Source of the DNA: Rhodoferax sp.
GTDB lineage: Bacteria > Pseudomonadota > Gammaproteobacteria > Burkholderiales > Burkholderiaceae_C
Direction of reading: 5' to 3'
Length of the DNA: 32,922 nt
Assembly (NCBI GenBank): GCA_021738345.1
Contig: JAIPCE010000020.1
Location: 1-32,922, forward strand
Of this stretch, positions 7,261-17,247 are shown in pieces. Position numbers and translations under genes: made by a program. Under the pieces are notes generated by a model. The model ran no database searches, was not told the DNA's origin, and saw only the letters and a list, made by a program, of their open reading frames with translations. Numbering within the stretch: the stretch's first letter is position 1; each line of letters opens with the position of its first letter.

Positions 7261-10167
7261 ATGAGTGAAACAACGCCCCTAGGGGCGAGCACGGCGTCGT
7301 CAGCACCCACGACAATTTACCAAGCCTACCAAAACAACACCTATCTGTTTGGTGGCAATGCGCCTTATGTCGAGGAGATGTACGAAAACTACCTCGCCAA
7401 CCCGGGCAGCGTGCCCGAATCCTGGCGCGGCTACTTCGACGCCTTGCAAAATGTTCCCGCAGTCGATGGCAGCAGCGCCAGGGATGTCGCCCATCTGCCG
7501 GTGATCAATGCTTTTGCCGAGCGTGCCAAGCAAGGTGTGAACAAGGTGGTGGTGGCCACCGGAGCCGATTCCGAGATGGGTCGCAAGCGCACCGCAGTGC
7601 AGCAATTGATTGCTGCCTACCGCAATGTGGGTGCGCGCTGGGCCGACCTCGATCCGCTCAAGCGGATCGAGCGCGACAAGATTCCCGAGCTTGAGCCCTC
7701 GTTTTACGGTTTTAACGACGCCGATCAGGAGACGGTGTTCAACACCAGCAATACCTTTTTCGGCAAAGACTCCATGAGTTTGCGCGAGCTCATGAATGCG
7801 CTGCGTGAAACCTACTGCGGCACCATCGGTGTCGAGTACATGTACACCACCAACCAGAACCAAAAGCGCTGGTGGCAGCAGCGTCTGGAGAGCATTCGCT
7901 GCAAACCCAGCTTTTCGGCGGAGAAAAAGAAGCACATTCTGGACCGGCTGACTGCAGCCGAGGGTCTGGAGCGCTTTTTGCACACCAAGTTTGTGGGTCA
8001 AAAGCGCTTTTCACTGGAGGGCGGTGACAGCTTCATTGCGGCCATGGACGAGCTGATTCAGCAGGCAGGCGCCAAAGGTGTGCAGGAAATTGTGATTGGC
8101 ATGGCACACCGTGGCCGCCTCAATGTGCTGGTCAACACCCTGGGCAAGATGCCCGGTGACCTGTTTGCCGAGTTTGACCACACCGCACCTGAAGATTTGC
8201 CCGCTGGCGACGTGAAATACCACCAGGGATTCAGCTCGGATGTCACCACGCCCGGCGGCCCGGTGCATTTGTCGCTCGCATTCAACCCTTCCCACCTGGA
8301 AATTGTGAATCCGGTGGTGGAAGGCTCGGTGCGCGCCCGCATGGACCGGCGCAATGACCCGACCGGCAACCAGGTGTTGCCGGTGCTGGTGCACGGCGAT
8401 GCCGCGTTTGGGGGCCAGGGCGTCAACCAGGAAACCCTGGCACTGGCCCAAACCCGCGGTTACACCACCGGAGGCACGGTCCACATCATCATCAACAACC
8501 AAATCGGCTTCACCACCTCAGACCCGCGTGACATGCGCTCGAGCGCGTTTTGTACCGATATCGTCAAGATGGTCGAGGCCCCGGTGCTACACGTCAATGG
8601 CGATGATCCCGAAGCGGTGGTTCTGGCCACGCAGTTGGCGCTTGAATTCCGCATGGAATTCCGCCAGGACGTGGTGGTGGACATTACCTGTTTCCGCAAG
8701 CTAGGACACAACGAGCAGGACACGCCCAGCCTGACCCAGCCCCTGATGTACAAGAAAATTGCGGTGCATCCGGGCACCCGCAAACTGTATGCTGACAAGC
8801 TGGCTGCCCAGGGCCTGGGGGACAGTCTGGGCGACGACATGGTCAAGGCCTACCGCGTCGCCATGGACCAGGGTCGACACACGGTTGACCCGGTACTGAC
8901 CAACTTCAAGAGCAAATATGCCGTCGACTGGACACCATTTTTGGGCAAAAAGTGGACCGATGCCGGCGACACCGCCATCCCATTGGTTGAGTGGAAGCGC
9001 CTGGCTGAAAAAATCAGCACCATACCGGCCACGGTGACGCCGCACCAATTGGTGCGCAAGGTCTATGACGACCGCGCGGCCATGGGACGGGGCGAGGTCA
9101 ATGTCGACTGGGGCATGGGCGAACACATGGCATTTGCCTCGCTGGTGGCCAGCGGCTACCCGGTGCGTTTGTCCGGTGAGGATTGCGGCCGTGGCACCTT
9201 TACCCACCGCCACGCCGTGATTCATGACCAAAACCGCGAAAAATGGGACGTCGGCACTTATGTGCCCTTGCAGAACGTCTCTGAAGGGCAGGCACAGTTC
9301 GTGGTCATTGACTCGATCCTGTCCGAAGAAGCGGTGCTGGGGTTTGAGTATGGCTACGCCTCCAACGACCCCAATACGCTGGTGATCTGGGAAGCCCAGT
9401 TTGGTGACTTTGCCAACGGGGCGCAGGTTGTGATCGACCAGTTCATTGCCTCGGGCGAAGTCAAGTGGGGCCGGGTCAATGGCATCACCCTGATGCTGCC
9501 GCACGGCTACGAAGGTCAGGGCCCGGAACACAGTTCGGCCCGGCTGGAGCGCTTTATGCAACTCAGCGCCGATGCCAACATGCAGGTAGTGCAACCGACG
9601 ACGGCAAGCCAGATTTTCCATGTGCTGCGTCGGCAGATGGTGCGCAAGCTGCGCAAGCCGCTGGTCATCATGACGCCCAAGTCGCTGCTGCGCGCCAAGG
9701 ATGCTGCGTCACCGCTGTCAGAGTTCACCCGGGGCGTGTTCCAGACCGTGATACCCGAAAACAGGGACCTCAAGGCCGACAAGGTCAAGCGTGTGGTGGT
9801 CTGCTCGGGCAAGGTGTATTACGACCTGGTTAAGAAACGCGAAGAGAAGGGCGCAGACGATGTGGCGCTGCTGCGTGTCGAGCAACTCTATCCGTTCCCG
9901 CACAAGGCGTTTTCCACCGAACTCAAAAAGTACCCCAACGCCGCCGAGGTGGTGTGGTGTCAGGACGAGCCACAAAACCAGGGTGCCTGGTTCTTTGTGC
10001 AGCACTACCTGCATGAAAACATGGCCGAAGGTCAACGCCTGGGTTATTCAGGTCGGGCTGCCTCTGCGTCGCCTGCGGTCGGCTATTCGCACCTGCACCA
10101 GGAGCAGCAAAAAGCGCTGGTCGAAGGCGCATTCGGAAAACTCAAGGGCTATGTCCTGACCAAATAA
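7261..10167 (+). CDS. sucA: 2-oxoglutarate dehydrogenase E1 component (SucA/OdhA)
   Basis: The 968-residue thiamine-diphosphate enzyme decarboxylates 2-oxoglutarate and transfers the succinyl group to the lipoyl arm of E2, in the TCA cycle. The N-terminal E2-binding segment is recognisable ([18 protein letters not shown], near residues 28-45). The active-site segment GMAHRGRLN is at about 280-288, and GDAAFGGQG and INNQIGFTT are the ThDP/Mg2+-binding stretches near 379-415. The C-terminal transketolase-like part includes [17 protein letters not shown]. Length is usual for the family. ATG 7261 follows GGAGG at a 10-bp spacing. It leads an operon with sucB (13-bp gap), lpdA and probably zapE. 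Its leader may be regulatory. Confidence 0.98.
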   Translation: MSETTPLGASTASSAPTTIYQAYQNNTYLFGGNAPYVEEMYENYLANPGSVPESWRGYFDALQNVPAVDGSSARDVAHLPVINAFAERAKQGVNKVVVATGADSEMGRKRTAVQQLIAAYRNVGARWADLDPLKRIERDKIPELEPSFYGFNDADQETVFNTSNTFFGKDSMSLRELMNALRETYCGTIGVEYMYTTNQNQKRWWQQRLESIRCKPSFSAEKKKHILDRLTAAEGLERFLHTKFVGQKRFSLEGGDSFIAAMDELIQQAGAKGVQEIVIGMAHRGRLNVLVNTLGKMPGDLFAEFDHTAPEDLPAGDVKYHQGFSSDVTTPGGPVHLSLAFNPSHLEIVNPVVEGSVRARMDRRNDPTGNQVLPVLVHGDAAFGGQGVNQETLALAQTRGYTTGGTVHIIINNQIGFTTSDPRDMRSSAFCTDIVKMVEAPVLHVNGDDPEAVVLATQLALEFRMEFRQDVVVDITCFRKLGHNEQDTPSLTQPLMYKKIAVHPGTRKLYADKLAAQGLGDSLGDDMVKAYRVAMDQGRHTVDPVLTNFKSKYAVDWTPFLGKKWTDAGDTAIPLVEWKRLAEKISTIPATVTPHQLVRKVYDDRAAMGRGEVNVDWGMGEHMAFASLVASGYPVRLSGEDCGRGTFTHRHAVIHDQNREKWDVGTYVPLQNVSEGQAQFVVIDSILSEEAVLGFEYGYASNDPNTLVIWEAQFGDFANGAQVVIDQFIASGEVKWGRVNGITLMLPHGYEGQGPEHSSARLERFMQLSADANMQVVQPTTASQIFHVLRRQMVRKLRKPLVIMTPKSLLRAKDAASPLSEFTRGVFQTVIPENRDLKADKVKRVVVCSGKVYYDLVKKREEKGADDVALLRVEQLYPFPHKAFSTELKKYPNAAEVVWCQDEPQNQGAWFFVQHYLHENMAEGQRLGYSGRAASASPAVGYSHLHQEQQKALVEGAFGKLKGYVLTK

Positions 10168-10180
10168 GGAAAGAATTGTT

Positions 10181-11452
10181 ATGGCAATCGTAGAAGTTAA
10201 AGTGCCCCAGTTGTCTGAATCTGTGGCCGAGGCAACCCTGTTGCAGTGGAAGAAGAAGGTCGGTGACGCGGTCGCAATCGACGAGATTCTGATCGAGGTC
10301 GAGACCGATAAAGTCGTAATGGAAGTGCCCGCACCGGCTGCGGGTGTGCTCGCGGAACTGGTCATGCCCGATGGTTCCACCGTCGGTGCCGAGCAGTTGA
10401 TTGCACGCATCGACACCGAGGGCAAGGCAGGTGCTGCAGCACCGGTGGTGCCGGTGGTCGCCGCCGCAGCAGCACTGGTGGCAGCCCAGGCCGCAGCCCA
10501 GACGCAAGCACCCGCCGGTGCCTCGATGGCCGGTGTGGCGATGCCTGCCGCTGCCAAGATCATGGCCGATCAGGGCATGCCTGCAGGTTCGGTCGCCGGT
10601 ACCGGTAAAGACGGCCGTGTCACCAAGGGTGATGTGCTGCAGGCCGCTGCCGCGCCCAAGGCCGTCGCCGCGGCCGCCGCGGTGGCGATTCCCACGGGCG
10701 TCCGGACCAGCGCGCTGCCCCAGGTGGCAACGCCGGGGCTAAACCTGGGTGACCGACCCGAGCAGCGCGTGCCCATGAGCCGACTGCGCGCGCGGGTGGC
10801 AGAGCGTCTGTTGCAGTCGCAGAGCAGCAACGCGATTTTGACCACGTTCAACGAGATCAACATGGCCCCGGTCATGGAAATGCGCAAACGCTTCCAGGAT
10901 CGTTTCGAGAAAGAGCATGGCGTCAAGATCGGCTTCATGAGCTTCTTTGTCAAGGCAGTCGTGCATGCTCTCAAGAAGTTCCCGGTACTCAACGCCTCGG
11001 TGGACGGCAACGACATCGTCTATCACGGTTACTTCGATATCGGTATTGCCGTGGGTTCGCCGCGCGGTCTGGTGGTGCCGATTTTGCGCAATGCGGATCA
11101 GATGAGTTTTGCCGAGATCGAGAAGAAGATCGCCGAGTTTGGTCAAAAAGCCAAGGACGGAAAACTGGGTATCGAGGAGATGACCGGTGGTACCTTCTCG
11201 ATTTCCAATGGAGGCACCTTTGGCTCGATGATGTCGACCCCCATCATCAATCCGCCGCAAAGCGCGATTTTGGGTGTGCACGCCACCAAGGACCGTGCCA
11301 TGGTAGAAAACGGCCAGGTCGTGGTACGCCCCATGAACTACTTTGCCATGAGTTACGACCACCGCATCATCGACGGCCGCGAAGCCGTGCTGGGCCTGGT
11401 CGCCATGAAAGAAGCGCTGGAAGATCCGGCCCGACTGCTGTTTGATATTTAA
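10181..11452 (+). CDS. sucB: Dihydrolipoyllysine succinyltransferase E2 component (SucB/OdhB)
   Basis: This 423-residue core enzyme of the 2-oxoglutarate dehydrogenase complex transfers succinyl from the lipoyl arm to CoA. The N-terminal lipoyl domain carries the attachment lysine in [10 protein letters not shown] (K44). An Ala/Pro-rich hinge follows, then the peripheral-subunit-binding domain (about 122-160, with [14 protein letters not shown]) and a second Ala-rich linker. The C-terminal catalytic domain ends with [12 protein letters not shown], giving the active-site H394 and D398. ATG follows AAGGAAAG. The spacing to sucA is 13 bp. The gap to lpdA is enlarged by three 64-bp repeats. Confidence 0.98.
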   Translation: MAIVEVKVPQLSESVAEATLLQWKKKVGDAVAIDEILIEVETDKVVMEVPAPAAGVLAELVMPDGSTVGAEQLIARIDTEGKAGAAAPVVPVVAAAAALVAAQAAAQTQAPAGASMAGVAMPAAAKIMADQGMPAGSVAGTGKDGRVTKGDVLQAAAAPKAVAAAAAVAIPTGVRTSALPQVATPGLNLGDRPEQRVPMSRLRARVAERLLQSQSSNAILTTFNEINMAPVMEMRKRFQDRFEKEHGVKIGFMSFFVKAVVHALKKFPVLNASVDGNDIVYHGYFDIGIAVGSPRGLVVPILRNADQMSFAEIEKKIAEFGQKAKDGKLGIEEMTGGTFSISNGGTFGSMMSTPIINPPQSAILGVHATKDRAMVENGQVVVRPMNYFAMSYDHRIIDGREAVLGLVAMKEALEDPARLLFDI

Positions 11453-11458
11453 TACCTT

Positions 11459-11636
11459 GTGGGACAGACCGCAGCTACGCGAAGCGAGCCAGCTCTGTCC
11501 CCAACTAATTGTGGATGTTTGGGTGGGACAGACCGCAGCTACGCGAAGCGAGCCAGCTCTGTCCCCAACTAATTGTGGATGTTTGGGTGGGACAGACCGC
11601 AGCTCAGATGCGAGCCAGCTCTGTCCCCAACTGATT
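11459..11636. repeat. 64-bp tandem repeat, about 2.8 copies, hairpin-forming
   Basis: Copies start at 11459, 11523 and 11587 with exact 64-bp spacing. The first two are essentially identical. The third is diverged in the middle (CAGATG for ACGCGAAG, 2 bp shorter) and stops before the lpdA ribosome site. Each has outer inverted arms GGGACAGA and TCTGTCCC. Copies 1 and 2 also have an inner stem around GAA (GCTACGC/GCGAGC), so each can fold as a REP-like hairpin. The repeats fill nearly the whole 195-bp sucB-lpdA gap, within an operon. Confidence 0.93.
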
Positions 11637-11647
11637 GAGAGGACTTT

Positions 11648-13075
11648 ATGAGTAAACAATTTGACGTCGTCGTGGTTGGTGCGGGTCCTGGGGGCTATAT
11701 CGCGGCGATTCGGGCGGCGCAGCTGGGCTTTAGCGTGGCCTGTATTGATGAGTGGAAAAATGACAAGGGGGGTCCGGCTCCCGGTGGAACATGCACCAAT
11801 GTGGGCTGCATTCCCTCCAAGGCCCTCTTGCAGTCGAGTGAGCACTTCGACCATGCGAACCACCACTTTGCCGAGCACGGAATTTTGGCCAAAGGGGTAA
11901 CCATCGATGTGGCGAAAATGATCGCGCGCAAGGATACGGTGGTCAAACAAAACAATGACGGCATCTTGTACTTGTTCAAGAAGAACAAGATTACCTTCCT
12001 TCATGGTCGCGGCGCGTTTGTCAAGGCGACGGACGGCGGATACGAACTGCGGGTGTCTGGCGTAAGCGAAGAATCCGTGACGGCTAGGCAGGTGATTCTT
12101 GCGACCGGGTCCACGGCCCGTGCCTTACCGGGCACACCGTTTGATGAGCAAAATGTTCTGTCCAACGACGGTGCCCTGCGGATCGGTGCGGTGCCCAAGA
12201 AGTTGGGGCTGATCGGCTCCGGAGTGATTGGCCTGGAGATGGGTTCGGTATGGCGCCGACTCGGGGCCGAAGTGACGATTCTTGAGGGGTTGCCAACCTT
12301 TCTGGGTGCGGTCGACGAGCAGGTTGCCAAAGAAGCGCACAAGGCCTTTACCAAGCAGGGTCTGAAAATCGAACTCGGTGTCAAGGTCGGTGAGGTCAAA
12401 AGCGGCAAAAAGGGTGTGTCAGTCGCCTACACCAATGCCAAAGGCGAGGCCCAGACGCTCGAGGTGGACAAGCTGATCGTGTCAATCGGGCGCGTTCCCA
12501 ACACCACGGGCCTGGCCGCCGAGGCGGTGGGGCTGAAGTTGGACGAGCGCGGTGCGATCGAGGTCGATGGCGACTGCAAGACCAATTTGCCTGGCGTATG
12601 GGCGGTTGGTGATGTAGTGCGCGGCCCCATGTTGGCCCACAAGGCGGAAGAAGAGGGCGTTGCGGTGGCCGAGCGCATTGCCGGACAGCACGGGCACGTG
12701 AATTTCAACACCGTTCCCTGGGTTATTTACACCAGCCCTGAAATTGCCTGGGTTGGCCAGACCGAGCAGCAACTCAAGGCCAGTGGACGCGCATACAAGG
12801 CCGGGTCGTTCCCGTTCCTCGCCAATGGTCGGGCCAGGGCGCTGGGTGACACAACGGGCTTCGTCAAGTTTCTGGCGGATGCGGCCAGCGACGAGATTCT
12901 GGGTGTGCACATCGTGGGGCCACAAGCTAGCGAGCTGATTTCCGAGGCGGTGGTGGCCATGGAGTTCCGTGCCAGTGCCGAAGATATCGCCCGCATTTGC
13001 CATGCCCACCCGTCCTTGAGCGAGGCGACCAAGGAAGCCGCGTTGGCGGTCGACAAACGCACACTGAACTTCTGA
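11648..13075 (+). CDS. lpdA: Dihydrolipoamide dehydrogenase E3 component
   Basis: The 475-residue flavoprotein reoxidises dihydrolipoamide with NAD+ in the 2-oxoglutarate dehydrogenase complex. The N-terminal FAD-binding GAGPGG is at 11-16 and the redox disulfide is in [13 protein letters not shown] (C49 and C54). A second nucleotide-binding [10 protein letters not shown] follows, and the C-terminal catalytic HPSLSE gives H454 and E459. Length is typical. ATG is preceded by GAGAGGA. The position after sucB marks it as the operon-specific E3, though it could also serve pyruvate dehydrogenase. The repeats upstream might alter its expression relative to sucAB. Confidence 0.97.
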   Translation: MSKQFDVVVVGAGPGGYIAAIRAAQLGFSVACIDEWKNDKGGPAPGGTCTNVGCIPSKALLQSSEHFDHANHHFAEHGILAKGVTIDVAKMIARKDTVVKQNNDGILYLFKKNKITFLHGRGAFVKATDGGYELRVSGVSEESVTARQVILATGSTARALPGTPFDEQNVLSNDGALRIGAVPKKLGLIGSGVIGLEMGSVWRRLGAEVTILEGLPTFLGAVDEQVAKEAHKAFTKQGLKIELGVKVGEVKSGKKGVSVAYTNAKGEAQTLEVDKLIVSIGRVPNTTGLAAEAVGLKLDERGAIEVDGDCKTNLPGVWAVGDVVRGPMLAHKAEEEGVAVAERIAGQHGHVNFNTVPWVIYTSPEIAWVGQTEQQLKASGRAYKAGSFPFLANGRARALGDTTGFVKFLADAASDEILGVHIVGPQASELISEAVVAMEFRASAEDIARICHAHPSLSEATKEAALAVDKRTLNF

Positions 13076-13078
13076 TCT

Positions 13079-14182
13079 GTGCCCTCGCGCGTCAAGCTTG
13101 CTTATGAAGCGGAGCTAAGGTCACGCGGTTACTCCGCCGACCCGGCGCAGTTGCGGGCGGTGGACGCGCTAGAGCGTTGCTCGCGAGAGTGGTCGGCGTT
13201 CAAGGAAAAACGCTCCAACGCCCTGAAAAAGCTCATCAACCGCCCACCGGTTCCACGTGGCGTCTATATGTATGGTGGTGTGGGGCGGGGCAAAAGCTTC
13301 CTGATGGACTGCTTCTACAACGCCGTTCCATTGAAGCGCAAGACGCGCCTGCACTTTCATGAGTTCATGCGGGAGGTACACCGTGAGCTTGCGGATTTGC
13401 AGGGTACGGTCAATCCCCTGGACGAATTGGGCAAGCGCATGTCGGTGCGCTTCCGTCTCATTTGCTTTGACGAATTTCATGTGGCGGACATTACCGATGC
13501 CATGATCCTGCACCGTCTGCTCGCAGCCTTGTTCAACAATGGAGTGGGTTTGGTGACCACTTCCAACTTCAAGCCCGACGACCTGTATCCCGGTGGGCTG
13601 CACCGCGACCGCATTTTGCCAGCCATCGCCCTTTTGAAAGAGCGCATGGAAGTCCTGAATGTGGATAACGGCACCGACTACCGGACCCGCACGCTCGAAA
13701 CCGTCAAGCTTTACCATGTGCCCAGCGGTCCGCAGGCAGATGCCCTGATGGAGCAGGCCTTTCAAGCGCTGGCCGAGTCGCATGATGAAGACCCGGTGCT
13801 GCATATCGAGGCGCGCGAAATTCACGCGCGACGCAAAGCGGGCGGTGTCGTGTGGTTTGACTTCAAAACCCTCTGTGGCGGACCGCGCTCGCAGAACGAC
13901 TACCTGGAAATCGCGACTCAGTTTCACACGGTTTTCCTGAGCAATGTGCCACACATGCCCGTGCGCATGGCCTCAGAAGCCCGTCGCTTCACCTGGTTGA
14001 TTGACGTGCTGTATGACCGTCGCGTCAAGCTCGTGCTTTCTGCTGACGTCGCAGCGGAAGGTTTGTATACCGAGGGACCGCTGTCGCACGAGTTTCCACG
14101 CACCGTCTCACGCCTCAATGAGATGCAGTCACGCGAATACCTTTTGCTGGAGCGCCGCACGGTGGAGACGCGGCTGACATAA
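13079..14182 (+). CDS. zapE: Cell division AFG1-like ATPase ZapE
   Basis: The 367-residue AFG1/ZapE ATPase has a Walker A in YGGVGRGKS (G66-S73) and a Walker B in LICFDEFHV (D131, E132), followed by the family segment TSNFKPDDLYPGGLHRDRILP. E. coli ZapE binds FtsZ at the constricting ring and is needed under heat or low oxygen. The start is GTG 13079, three bases after the lpdA stop, with no separate promoter visible, so it is probably translated from the odh operon mRNA. The gene ends 32 bp from the convergent phosphatase gene. Confidence 0.94.
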   Translation: MPSRVKLAYEAELRSRGYSADPAQLRAVDALERCSREWSAFKEKRSNALKKLINRPPVPRGVYMYGGVGRGKSFLMDCFYNAVPLKRKTRLHFHEFMREVHRELADLQGTVNPLDELGKRMSVRFRLICFDEFHVADITDAMILHRLLAALFNNGVGLVTTSNFKPDDLYPGGLHRDRILPAIALLKERMEVLNVDNGTDYRTRTLETVKLYHVPSGPQADALMEQAFQALAESHDEDPVLHIEAREIHARRKAGGVVWFDFKTLCGGPRSQNDYLEIATQFHTVFLSNVPHMPVRMASEARRFTWLIDVLYDRRVKLVLSADVAAEGLYTEGPLSHEFPRTVSRLNEMQSREYLLLERRTVETRLT

Positions 14183-14214
14183 CGCACGCACCGCCTGCCG
14201 ACGCAAAATAGGTT

Positions 14215-14973
14215 TTAGCCCAGAGGCTCAAGCTTGACGATCACAAGTGACAGGTTGTCGCCACCGCCACGGCCCCGGGAGCGGGCCTTGTCAATTAAAA
14301 ATTCAGTGGCTTCGCGGGCGGACAGGGTCGCTAGTACCGAGCCGATCTCGCCGTGGTTGAAATAGTGCCACACACCATCGCTGCAGGCCATGATGGTGTC
14401 ACCAGGGCGCAATTTGGAAATGAAGTGGTAGGCAATCGGCGGGTCGGCATCGGTACCCAGACAGCCCAGCAAAATGTTCGACTGTGGATGCACCGTGGCC
14501 TGGTCTTCTGTGATCTCGCCACGGTCGACCAGCGCCTGCACATAGGAGTGGTCCTTGGTGCGCTTGATGAGTTCACTGCCGTGAAAATGGTAAATGCGCG
14601 AGTCACCGGCGTGGGCCCAATGGCAATCGCCGCCTGGGCTGATGATGAAAGCCGCCAGAGTGCTGTGTGGCTCTTCTTCAGCCGAGATCGCGGTAAGCCG
14701 GATCACGATGTGGGCCTCCTGCACGATTTGTGTCAGGGTCGCCGTCGCGTCGTCGGTTTCCGGGTCAAAGCGTTCAAACAACTGCTTGGCGGTCAGCATG
14801 ACCTGGTCGGATGCCTTGCGTCCGCCACTGCGCCCCCCCATGCCATCCGCCACAATACCCAGCAGGCAGCCATTGATACGGCCATGCTTGAGCAACGCCA
14901 CCTGGTCTTGCTGGTAATCCCGGTCACCCTTGTGGATGCCGGTGGAGGCGGTAAGTCGGTAGCCAATGGACAT
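14215..14973 (-). CDS. PP2C-family serine/threonine protein phosphatase
   Basis: The 252-residue protein shows the metal-binding signature of PPM/PP2C phosphatases. These are QQDQ with D23, VADGMGG (D43), HAGDSRIY, CSDGVW and the C-terminal GGGDNLSLVIV. It should dephosphorylate Ser/Thr-phosphorylated proteins with Mn2+ or Mg2+. No kinase gene or FHA protein lies nearby, so the partner is unknown. The frame opens at TTG 14994, but ATG 14973 (MSIGYRLTAS) is preferred. A GATAAT on the minus strand (plus 15025-15030) could be its -10, without a good -35. It is divergent from the YdcH-like gene. Confidence 0.92.
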   Translation of the reverse strand: MSIGYRLTASTGIHKGDRDYQQDQVALLKHGRINGCLLGIVADGMGGRSGGRKASDQVMLTAKQLFERFDPETDDATATLTQIVQEAHIVIRLTAISAEEEPHSTLAAFIISPGGDCHWAHAGDSRIYHFHGSELIKRTKDHSYVQALVDRGEITEDQATVHPQSNILLGCLGTDADPPIAYHFISKLRPGDTIMACSDGVWHYFNHGEIGSVLATLSAREATEFLIDKARSRGRGGGDNLSLVIVKLEPLG

Positions 14974-15105
14974 ATTGCGCTGCTTGGGAAACAAATCTCT
15001 TGGAATCGGGGTCGAACTGCCCGTATTATCAAGCCCATCCGCGCGTTTGCCGCTGCGCTGGCTCGCAAATACCTCTCGGCACCCTTTCTTTTCCCCTATT
15101 TCGCT

Positions 15106-15309
15106 TTGGAATCAAATCTTCACTCTCCCCAACGTCGGCTGATTGAGCTGCAAATAGAACATGCAGACCTCAATGCCGTCATTGATCGTGCCGCATCCGT
15201 GGTGCCGATCGATGAGCTCATGCTGCGCCGGCTCAAGAAGCGGCGCCTGGTCTTGCGTGACGAGATCGCCCGCCTGGAAAATATGCTTGATCCGGATGAG
15301 CCAGCGTAA
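15106..15309 (+). CDS. YdcH / DUF465 small coiled-coil protein
   Basis: The protein has 67 residues from a TTG start. The segments LIELQIEHADLNAVID and LRRLKKRRLVLRDEIARLE match the DUF465/YdcH family of short helical-hairpin proteins, whose function is not firmly known. The frame stays open far upstream, but only antisense to the phosphatase gene, so the real gene is just the 3' end. There is no in-frame ATG or GTG close to the domain. TTG 15106 gives the usual family length but has no clear ribosome site, so the start is uncertain. A terminator-like hairpin follows at 15370. Confidence 0.8.
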   Translation: MESNLHSPQRRLIELQIEHADLNAVIDRAASVVPIDELMLRRLKKRRLVLRDEIARLENMLDPDEPA

Positions 15310-15369
15310 AGGCGCACGTGACTCGGGGGGGTGCGCTGCGTCAGTCATTTGCAACTCCGCAGTGGGTAC

Positions 15370-15391
15370 GTGATGGATACCATCACTTTTC
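15370..15391 (+). terminator. Rho-independent terminator after the YdcH-like gene
   Basis: GTGATGG-ATA-CCATCAC is a perfect 7-bp stem with a 3-nt loop, followed on the plus strand by TTTTC. It lies 60 bp after the stop and runs up to the 3' end of convergent bamD (stop at 15394-15396). The minus strand has no T-run after the stem, so it seems directed at plus-strand transcripts. Confidence 0.6.
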
Positions 15392-15393
15392 TG

Positions 15394-16200
15394 TTACCAG
15401 AGTTGCCACCAGGGAACTGCGCGGGCGTTCGCGTTTTGCGCCAGAAACCTGGATTGAGGGAAATTCTTTTCCAGCACGCGCTGGGCGTCGTCTCGCAGTT
15501 GGGTCATGGCCAGTGCATCGTAGGCCTTGATCAGGATTGACAGAGCCTCCTCGATCGCCGGCACGTCGCGGTAATCTGACACAGCTTGCTGTGCCCGATT
15601 GGCCGCAGCCAGGTAGGCGCCACGCTTGAGGTAGTAGCGTGCCACGTAGACTTCGTACTGCGCCAGTGCGTTGACGATATAGACCATGCGCAAGCGTGCG
15701 TCCGCGGTGTAGGTCGAGTCCGGAAATCGGCTGACCAATTCTTTGAACGACTCAAAAGACTCTTTGGCGGCTTTTTGGTCCCGTTCTGCAAGGTCCTGCC
15801 GAGTCAGGTTCGAAAACAGACCCAGGTCCTCATTGAAGTTGACCAAACCCTTAAGGTACAGCGCGTAATCGAGTGCCGGACTCGCAGGGTGCAGCTTGAT
15901 AAAACGCTCTAGCGCTGCCAACGCCTGCGCGTGCTCGGTTGCCTTGAAGTAGGCATAGGCCTTGTCAAGCTGTGCCTGTTGCGCCAAGGACGTTCCGGCG
16001 GCCCGGGCTTCAAGTTTTTCAAGCAGGCCCACGGCCCTTTCCCACTGCCCGTTGCCCATTTCGTCCTTGGCTTCGGCATACAGGGTCGAGGGACTCATGC
16101 CTGCCGTTTTGTCCTCGGGCGTGGACGAGCAGCCGGTCAGCGACAGTCCTGCTGCGACCACCAAGGTGGCGTAAACGACCGATAATTTGACACGTAGCAT
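15394..16200 (-). CDS. bamD: Outer membrane protein assembly factor BamD (lipoprotein)
   Basis: The 268-residue protein has a lipoprotein signal ending in LSLTGC (lipidated C24). TPR repeats follow, including YFKATEHAQALAALERFI, HPASPALDYALYLKGL and the BamD-typical SFKELVSRFPDSTYTADAR. BamD is an essential inner-leaflet lipoprotein of the BAM complex that recruits unfolded beta-barrel proteins to BamA. ATG 16200 follows GAAGG at the right spacing; the longer open frame upstream is antisense to rluD. It is divergent from rluD with only 12 bp between the chosen starts. BamB, another BAM lipoprotein, is encoded at 26317. Confidence 0.96.
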   Translation of the reverse strand: MLRVKLSVVYATLVVAAGLSLTGCSSTPEDKTAGMSPSTLYAEAKDEMGNGQWERAVGLLEKLEARAAGTSLAQQAQLDKAYAYFKATEHAQALAALERFIKLHPASPALDYALYLKGLVNFNEDLGLFSNLTRQDLAERDQKAAKESFESFKELVSRFPDSTYTADARLRMVYIVNALAQYEVYVARYYLKRGAYLAAANRAQQAVSDYRDVPAIEEALSILIKAYDALAMTQLRDDAQRVLEKNFPQSRFLAQNANARAVPWWQLW

Positions 16201-16212
16201 GGGTATACCTTC

Positions 16213-17247
16213 TTGAATCAGACCATACCAATTATATCGACGCCCCCTTTTCTTGCCGAGGACGCGGACCCGAGCGGTGACGGCGTCAGTTTGGACGCCG
16301 AGCTGCGACATCTGGTGGTGCCGGTGGAGTTGCACGGCCAGCGGGTAGACAGTGCACTGGCGGCGATGGTGACGGAACTCTCGCGCAGCTATTTGCAGCA
16401 ACTGCTGGAGTCGGGTGCGGCGCTCATCAACGGAAAAACCGCGCAAAAGATGTCCCAACGGGTCAAGGCGGGCGACTTGGTTGACATCGAGATCCGGCCT
16501 ACCCAGCAAAGTCAGGCCTTCAAGCCCGAGTTGATCCCGCTGAATGTGGTGTATTCGGATGCGCACCTGCGGGTTATCGACAAGCCAGCCGGGTTGGTCG
16601 TGCATCCGGCACCCGGGCACTGGAGCGGCACGCTGCTCAACGGATTGCTGGCGTTGGACGCCGGTAGTGCCTTGTTGCCGCGTGCCGGCATCGTGCACCG
16701 ACTCGACAAGGATACCAGTGGGCTGATGGTGGTGGCACGATCGCGCGCTGCCATGGATGCCCTGGTGCAGGCCATCGCTGCACGCTCGGTGAGTCGGCAG
16801 TACCTGGCACTGGCGCATCGCCCATGGCACCGGGATGCATCAGTGGTGGTCGATTTGCCGATAGGTCGGGACACCAAAAACCGACTTCGCATGGCGGTGG
16901 TCGATCTTGACCGGTCCCCGGGCAAGGCGGCCAGAACCGATGTGGAATGGATTGGCAACTCGGCCGTGGGCTGTTTCGTGCGCTGTATTTTGCACACCGG
17001 CCGAACGCACCAGATTCGCGTGCACATGGCGTCTTTGGGGCATCCGTTACTGGCCGACTCTTTATATGGTGGGGTAGCAGGGCAGGGCATGCTGCGCCAG
17101 GCACTCCACGCATTTCGTCTGGCCTTTGCCCATCCGCTGACGGGTGCGCCGATGGTTTTTGAATCGCTACCACCGGCTGATTTTGAAGGGGTATTGCGGG
17201 CCTGGTCCCTGCGCTACAATGCGGCTAGTCGACCCGGAGGCGGTTAA
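16213..17247 (+). CDS. rluD: 23S rRNA pseudouridine synthase RluD
   Basis: The 344-residue protein has an N-terminal S4 RNA-binding domain (LHGQRVDSALAAM to INGKTAQK). The RluA-family catalytic domain follows, with HRLDKDTSGLMVVA (catalytic D165 from the TTG start) and the C-terminal segment HTGRTHQIRVHMASLGHPL. RluD makes pseudouridines 1911, 1915 and 1917 in helix 69 of 23S rRNA. The start is uncertain. There is no ATG; TTG 16213 gives the longest form, and the first ~30 residues overlap the candidate bamD promoter, so a later GTG or TTG (about 16289-16320) is possible. No pgeF/yfiH homologue follows, although that gene often does; 17248-17424 shows no convincing gene. Confidence 0.94.
   Translation: MNQTIPIISTPPFLAEDADPSGDGVSLDAELRHLVVPVELHGQRVDSALAAMVTELSRSYLQQLLESGAALINGKTAQKMSQRVKAGDLVDIEIRPTQQSQAFKPELIPLNVVYSDAHLRVIDKPAGLVVHPAPGHWSGTLLNGLLALDAGSALLPRAGIVHRLDKDTSGLMVVARSRAAMDALVQAIAARSVSRQYLALAHRPWHRDASVVVDLPIGRDTKNRLRMAVVDLDRSPGKAARTDVEWIGNSAVGCFVRCILHTGRTHQIRVHMASLGHPLLADSLYGGVAGQGMLRQALHAFRLAFAHPLTGAPMVFESLPPADFEGVLRAWSLRYNAASRPGGG
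16231..16236 (-). promoter_or_regulatory. Candidate bamD -10 element
   Basis: The plus-strand ATTATA reads as a perfect TATAAT on the minus strand. It would give a transcript start near 16224 and a leader of about 24 nt with GAAGG before ATG 16200. The -35 region at 17-bp spacing (TCGGCA) is weak. The element lies inside the annotated N-terminus of rluD. Confidence 0.45.

Noticed and set aside
8701-9621. 306-codon minus-strand frame inside sucA
   Set aside because: It is antisense to conserved SucA sequence, with no family features and no ribosome site or operon context.
11442-11651. 69-codon frame over the tandem repeats
   Set aside because: It is a translation of the repeat DNA. The 64-bp period shifts frame each copy, so no repeated peptide is selected.
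10739-12004. 421-codon minus-strand frame across sucB, the tandem repeats and lpdA
   Set aside because: It translates the 64-bp repeats and the antisense of two certain genes. The composition looks like a shadow frame.
14353-15105. Long N-terminal part of the plus-strand frame ending in the YdcH-like protein
   Set aside because: It is antisense to the PP2C gene and has no similarity to YdcH. Only the last 67 codons are supported as a gene.
16201-16830. N-terminal 210-codon extension of bamD
   Set aside because: It is antisense to rluD. The lipoprotein signal and the ribosome site place the start at 16200.
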